A DNA stretch of 8,788 nt from Neisseria sicca 4320 (GTDB lineage Bacteria; Pseudomonadota; Gammaproteobacteria; Burkholderiales; Neisseriaceae). The stretch covers positions 1 through 8,788 of the forward strand of contig NZ_AEPF01000006.1 of NCBI RefSeq assembly GCF_000193735.1. Direction: 5' to 3'. The number at the start of each line of letters is the position of its first letter. The stretch's first letter is position 1. The notes below the pieces were generated by a model. That model searched no databases, was not told the origin of the DNA, and saw nothing but the letters and a program-made list of their open reading frames with translations. Positions 6,121 to 8,788 of the stretch are shown here, one piece after another. The position numbers were made by a program, and so were the translations under genes.

Positions 6121-6942
6121 ATGACCGCTCCGCGCCATGTGTTTTATATTTCCGACCGTACCGGCTTGACCGCTGAAAATATCGGTGAGGCGCTGCTGAA
6201 TCAGTTTGGCAGCGTCGAATTCAAACGCCACACCTATCCCTTTATCGACACGCCTGAAAAAGCGCGTGCCGTTGTTGAGAAAATCAACCGTAACGCCGAA
6301 GAAAACGGTTTGCGTCCGATAGCCTTTGTCAGCGTCGTTGATGATGAAATCCGGGAAATGATTAAAAAGTCGAATGCTTTCCATATCAATTTCTTCGAAA
6401 CTTTTCTTGGGCTTTTGGAGAAAGAACTCAATACTGAGGCAATTGCCGCCAAGCAGGGACATCATGGTATCCTCAATACCCAGCGTTACGATGCGCGTAT
6501 GGAGGCGGTCAATTTCTCACTTAGCCATGACGACGGTGTCAGCGATAAAAACCTGCAGGAAGCAGATGTAATATTGATGGGTGTTTCCCGTTCCGGTAAA
6601 ACGCCGACTTGCCTTTACCTCGCGCTGCAATACGGTATCCGCGCCGCCAACTATCCGTTGATTCCCGATGATTTGGAATCTACCGACTTACCGCGCATGG
6701 TTAGGCCTTATAAAGATAAACTGTTCGGTCTTACCATTCAGCCCGAGCGCCTGCAAGCCATCCGCAATGAGCGCCGCCCGAATTCGAATTATTCCAAAAT
6801 CGATACCTGCCGCAGCGAAGTTGCAGATGCGCAAAATATGTTCAAACGCCACGGCGTTCCGTTTACTAATACGACGGATAAATCAGTTGAAGAACTCGCC
6901 GTCCATATCCTCCAAGCCTGCAAATTGAAACGGCGTTTTTGA
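6121..6942 (+). CDS. ppsR: PEP synthase regulatory protein (bifunctional kinase/pyrophosphorylase, DUF299)
   Basis: Post-translational regulator of PEP synthase. In the family it inactivates PpsA by ADP-dependent phosphorylation of a Thr next to the catalytic His and reactivates it by phosphate-dependent removal. The 273-residue product has the usual length. The N-terminus VFYISDRTGLTAENIGEALL and the P-loop GVSRSGKT at 154-161, followed by PTCLYLA, are the family hallmarks. The likely target in PpsA here is the Thr of GGRTCHAA, two residues before His422. The ATG follows AGAGGA (6108-6113) at 7 nt. Divergence from ppsA is the usual enzyme/regulator linkage. Its 3' end overlaps antisense with the run-on frame of the YagU-like gene, and a DUS pair lies 34 nt downstream. 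Confidence 0.96.
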   Translation: MTAPRHVFYISDRTGLTAENIGEALLNQFGSVEFKRHTYPFIDTPEKARAVVEKINRNAEENGLRPIAFVSVVDDEIREMIKKSNAFHINFFETFLGLLEKELNTEAIAAKQGHHGILNTQRYDARMEAVNFSLSHDDGVSDKNLQEADVILMGVSRSGKTPTCLYLALQYGIRAANYPLIPDDLESTDLPRMVRPYKDKLFGLTIQPERLQAIRNERRPNSNYSKIDTCRSEVADAQNMFKRHGVPFTNTTDKSVEELAVHILQACKLKRRF

Positions 6943-7478
6943 TTTGTTTTTGATAAATAACTGGGTTGAATGCAAAAGGTCGTCTGAAATCTCTGCGAAG
7001 AAATGTTTCAGACGACCTCATATATTGAGCTCGATATAATTCGGCAGCATTAAGATTCCATATCCAGCCATTGAGTCCTCCGGCATATTTTGGATAACGG
7101 AATCCAAATAACAGAATCAGGAATCCGTGCATAATAATTGTTATGAGAATGCCGTAAAGTGCGCCATACCAAAGACGCATCTTATCCCAATAAATTGAGC
7201 CGGCGACGTAAACAAAAGCAAACACGAAGCTGAATAGCCAGTGATAGAGTGTTACCGCACCTAAAATGCTATTTCCCTGAAACATATAATCTAAAGAATG
7301 TTGATTGAAACCCGACCAGCCCAACCACGCATCAATGTTTGCCCCCGGTGGAGAGATTTCTCCAGGCATGCGCGGCGGCATGTTCACTTCGGATCCCCAT
7401 TTGACCAATGAGCTGATGAAGCCGCCAATCAAGGTTGTCCAAATAATGACTTTAGGGGTTTTTGCTATTTTGCGCCAT
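6866..7478 (-). pseudogene. YagU-family (DUF1440) inner membrane protein gene, apparently frameshifted
   Basis: The body of the protein matches E. coli YagU as I remember it: SSLVKWGSEVNMPPRMP near the N-terminus, a first membrane helix with YHWLFSFVFAFVY, then LWYGALYGILITIIMHG in a second helix. Function is poorly known; YagU has been linked to acid resistance in E. coli. The best start is ATG 7476-7478, with AAGGA (7486-7490) 7 nt upstream, but its frame (MAQNSKNP) hits TAA at 7452-7454. The homologous body continues in the +1 frame directly after the Pro codon, giving NPKVIIWTTLIGG and so on. Either an extra base lies in the AAAAACCCC tract (7455-7463), or a +1 shift occurs at CCC-TAA. 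The only in-frame start otherwise is TTG 7430-7432, which would lose the N-terminus. The frame then runs through the DUS stem and about 25 codons antisense to ppsR. It could be a pseudogene, a recoded gene or a sequencing error. Confidence 0.6.
6977..7018 (-). terminator. DUS-pair stem-loop between ppsR and the YagU-like gene
   Basis: AGGTCGTCTGAAA (6977-6989) and TTTCAGACGACCT (7006-7018) make a 13-bp stem with a 16-nt loop. On the minus strand it is followed by TTTT, a good terminator for the YagU-like gene. On the plus strand it is followed by CATATA, so it serves ppsR less well, though it may act on both convergent genes. The minus-strand reading frame passes straight through it. Confidence 0.75.
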
Positions 7479-7555
7479 GAGGTGTTCCTTTACGAATATT
7501 TGAGAAACGATGTAACTTTATTTCAGTTATATAAAGATGTCGATAAAGATACAGA

Positions 7556-7584
7556 TTGAACTTGATTTTGCTCAAAGCTATTGT
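7556..7584 (+). promoter_or_regulatory. Weak promoter-like sequence, plus strand, in the 384-bp gap
   Basis: TTGAAC (7556-7561) and TATTGT (7579-7584) are separated by 17 nt; each matches four or five consensus positions. It points at a terminator (7664-7710) with no gene between. It is weak evidence, recorded because of that terminator. Confidence 0.2.
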
Positions 7585-7663
7585 TACTCAAGCGTTAAAT
7601 CCTGAACTTTTAGAAGTTAAAATAAAGATATCTTGTATTTCCATGATAAGAACTGAGAAACGT

Positions 7664-7710
7664 GGTCGTTTGAAAACCAATTTGGCGTTTTCAGACGACC
7701 TTTTGTTTTC
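7664..7710 (+). terminator. Plus-strand DUS-type terminator with no gene upstream
   Basis: GGTCGTTTGAAAA (7664-7676, one base off the DUS) pairs with TTTTCAGACGACC (7688-7700, containing an exact minus-strand DUS) around an 11-nt loop. On the plus strand the one mismatch is a G:U pair and the stem is followed by TTTTGTTTTC. On the minus strand the mismatch is A:C and there is no T-run. So it is a plus-strand terminator, yet the nearest plus-strand gene upstream is ppsR, over 700 bp away. Confidence 0.65.
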
Positions 7711-7721
7711 TATCGTTCATC

Positions 7722-7727
7722 TATAAT
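7722..7727 (+). promoter_or_regulatory. -10 box (TATAAT) of the DUF4198 gene
   Basis: A perfect TATAAT lies 136 nt before the start codon. No good -35 hexamer is seen at 16-18 nt; the region overlaps the T-run of the preceding terminator. Start would be near 7734, leaving a leader of about 130 nt in which no riboswitch was recognised. Confidence 0.5.
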
Positions 7728-7737
7728 GGGTTTCTAA

Positions 7738-7760
7738 TGATTTATTACTATAAATAATCA
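7738..7760. promoter_or_regulatory. Imperfect AT-rich palindrome at the transcription start, Fur-box-like
   Basis: TGATTTATT (7738-7746) and AAATAATCA (7752-7760) around ACTAT match at seven of nine paired positions. It lies just downstream of the -10 box, a typical repressor position. Its TGATT...AATCA ends and AT-rich hexamer spacing resemble Fur-type operators, but it is not a clear match to the 19-bp consensus. Confidence 0.3.
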
Positions 7761-7862
7761 TCAATAGCATTTACATTTCAAAATAAAAAGAGTAAGGTTG
7801 CTCTGCTTTTCGGGTTTTCCGTTGGCTTTTGACCTGTAAATAATTGAATATGAGGAAGAAAC

Positions 7863-8702
7863 ATGAAGAAATTATGGATACTTTGCGCATTAGGCTTGAG
7901 CATGGCGGCGCAGGCGCATGATTTGTGGGTGTCGGCTCCGGTGCGTTTGGATTCGGGCAGTACGTTGAAAGCGGATTTGGGTTACAGCCATGATTTCCCA
8001 AATGTTGAGAAAATCGCCGACGACCGCGTGCATATTTTCAAACCGCTGCAATTGACCGACAAATCTGGGAAAACGGTTGATTTGACGAATAAAGGCGAAA
8101 ATTACCAATATGTTTCCAAATCCGGCCTGAAAGACGGCTCGTATTGGGTCGGCGCGGTGTACAAACCGACTTTCTGGTCGCAAAACAGCGAAGGCTGGAA
8201 ACAGAAAACCTTGAAAGACCTGCCCGGCGCGACTTATTGCGAACAGGCTCAGATGTTCGGCAAAGCGTTTTTGCAAGTGGGCAAAGCTGGTACGGATGAA
8301 AGCGTGTTGACCCGTCCGGTTGGTCATGAATTGGAACTGGTTCCGCTGAAAAATCCGAATGAAGTCAAGGCAGGCGGCCTGCTGCCGGTTAAAGTGCTTT
8401 ATAAAGGCAAACCGTTGGCTAAAGCGACGGTAATGGCAAGCTCGGATACGCTGGCGGAAATGGATTTGGCGGCTACACACGACCATCGCGAGCCGCAAGG
8501 TTTCTCAGGAAAAACGGATAAAGACGGTGTCGTCAATGTAATCCCTTTGATTGAAGGTTTGTGGAAAATCAAAGCCGTCCATCAGGCTGACTACGCCGAT
8601 AAAAGCGTTTGCCAAGAGAACAAATCCTATGCAACATTGATCATGCCTATCGGAACGAAACGCGCGGCAGAACGGCATGAACACCACCATCATCAACACT
8701 AA
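7863..8702 (+). CDS. Exported DUF4198-family protein, probable periplasmic metal-binding or transport accessory
   Basis: The 279-residue precursor has a clear Sec signal peptide (KK, then a hydrophobic stretch) ending MAAQA, with predicted cleavage after Ala18 so that the mature protein begins HDLWV. That beginning is typical of DUF4198 proteins, described as periplasmic components near nickel/cobalt and other metal uptake systems. The central GHELELVPLKNP (154-165) followed by VKVLYKGKPLAKATV is the family's Ig-like core. Possible metal ligands include the mature N-terminal His19, His43, His206/His208 (HDH) and a C-terminal tail HEHHHHQH. Cys126 and Cys250 could form a disulfide. The ATG is preceded by GAGGAA (7852-7857). 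It appears to be a single-gene unit, with its own -10 box, a Fur-like palindrome and a strong DUS terminator. The family call is good; the metal and partner are not known. Confidence 0.85.
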   Translation: MKKLWILCALGLSMAAQAHDLWVSAPVRLDSGSTLKADLGYSHDFPNVEKIADDRVHIFKPLQLTDKSGKTVDLTNKGENYQYVSKSGLKDGSYWVGAVYKPTFWSQNSEGWKQKTLKDLPGATYCEQAQMFGKAFLQVGKAGTDESVLTRPVGHELELVPLKNPNEVKAGGLLPVKVLYKGKPLAKATVMASSDTLAEMDLAATHDHREPQGFSGKTDKDGVVNVIPLIEGLWKIKAVHQADYADKSVCQENKSYATLIMPIGTKRAAERHEHHHHQH

Positions 8703-8719
8703 TTAAGTGTGAAAGATTA

Positions 8720-8757
8720 AAAAAGGTCGTCTGAAAAAGTTTTCAGACGACCTTTTT
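8720..8757 (+). terminator. Strong DUS-pair terminator after the DUF4198 gene
   Basis: Two exact AG-mucDUS copies (8724-8735 plus, 8742-8753 minus) sit in an 18-bp perfect inverted repeat (8720-8737 and 8740-8757), with A-runs before and five Ts after. It starts 17 nt past the stop codon and is symmetrical, so it can terminate from either side. Confidence 0.92.
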
Positions 8758-8788
8758 GATGATACGATAGTATAAATTTAACATAATA

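Noticed and set aside
7305..7559. 84-codon plus-strand open frame beyond ppsR
   Set aside because: Its first half is antisense to the YagU-homologous body, and no ribosome binding site or family resemblance is seen.
7890..8498. 202-codon minus-strand open frame opposite the DUF4198 gene
   Set aside because: The plus-strand gene has a signal peptide, ribosome binding site and family motifs; the minus frame is its shadow.

Overview
The window is chromosomal DNA of a Neisseria species, most likely a commensal. Ten exact copies of the 12-mer AGGTCGTCTGAA, on either strand, are scattered between genes and often paired as inverted repeats. This is the 'mucosa' dialect of the neisserial DNA uptake sequence (DUS), not the ATGCCGTCTGAA form of N. 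meningitidis and N. gonorrhoeae. From memory this dialect belongs to the N. mucosa / N. subflava / N. flavescens group; the exact species cannot be fixed from the window. Most genes are ordinary housekeeping genes.

Layout. On the minus strand, reading right to left, come ppsA (3317-5701, phosphoenolpyruvate synthase), a short LysM plus degenerate-M23 lipoprotein (2395-3081), tig (753-2063, trigger factor) and clpP (45-665, ClpP protease subunit). On the plus strand, ppsR (6121-6942), the kinase/pyrophosphorylase that controls PEP synthase, diverges from ppsA across a 419-bp AT-rich gap. Beyond it lies a minus-strand YagU-family (DUF1440) membrane protein gene (about 6866-7478). Its ATG and ribosome binding site are out of frame with the body of the protein. 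Last is a plus-strand exported DUF4198-type protein (7863-8702) with a His-rich C-terminus.

How the genes work together. tig and clpP form the usual folding/degradation pair: Tig binds nascent chains at the ribosome exit, and ClpP degrades proteins fed by a Clp ATPase, which lies outside the window. ppsA and ppsR are enzyme and post-translational switch, arranged head to head. The lipoprotein has lost metal ligands of the M23 site, so it probably activates cell wall amidases rather than cutting the wall. The DUF4198 protein looks like a periplasmic metal-binding or metal-transport accessory; an AT-rich imperfect palindrome next to its perfect -10 box hints at metal-responsive control.

The points most worth a second look are the frameshifted yagU-like gene and its run-on across a DUS stem-loop into the antisense of ppsR, the mutually exclusive helices in the tig leader, the perfect 13-bp hairpin between tig and clpP, a plus-strand terminator with no gene in front of it (7664-7710), and the metal-binding features of the DUF4198 gene. 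I saw no CRISPR array, tRNA, rRNA, insertion sequence, phage gene or defence system.
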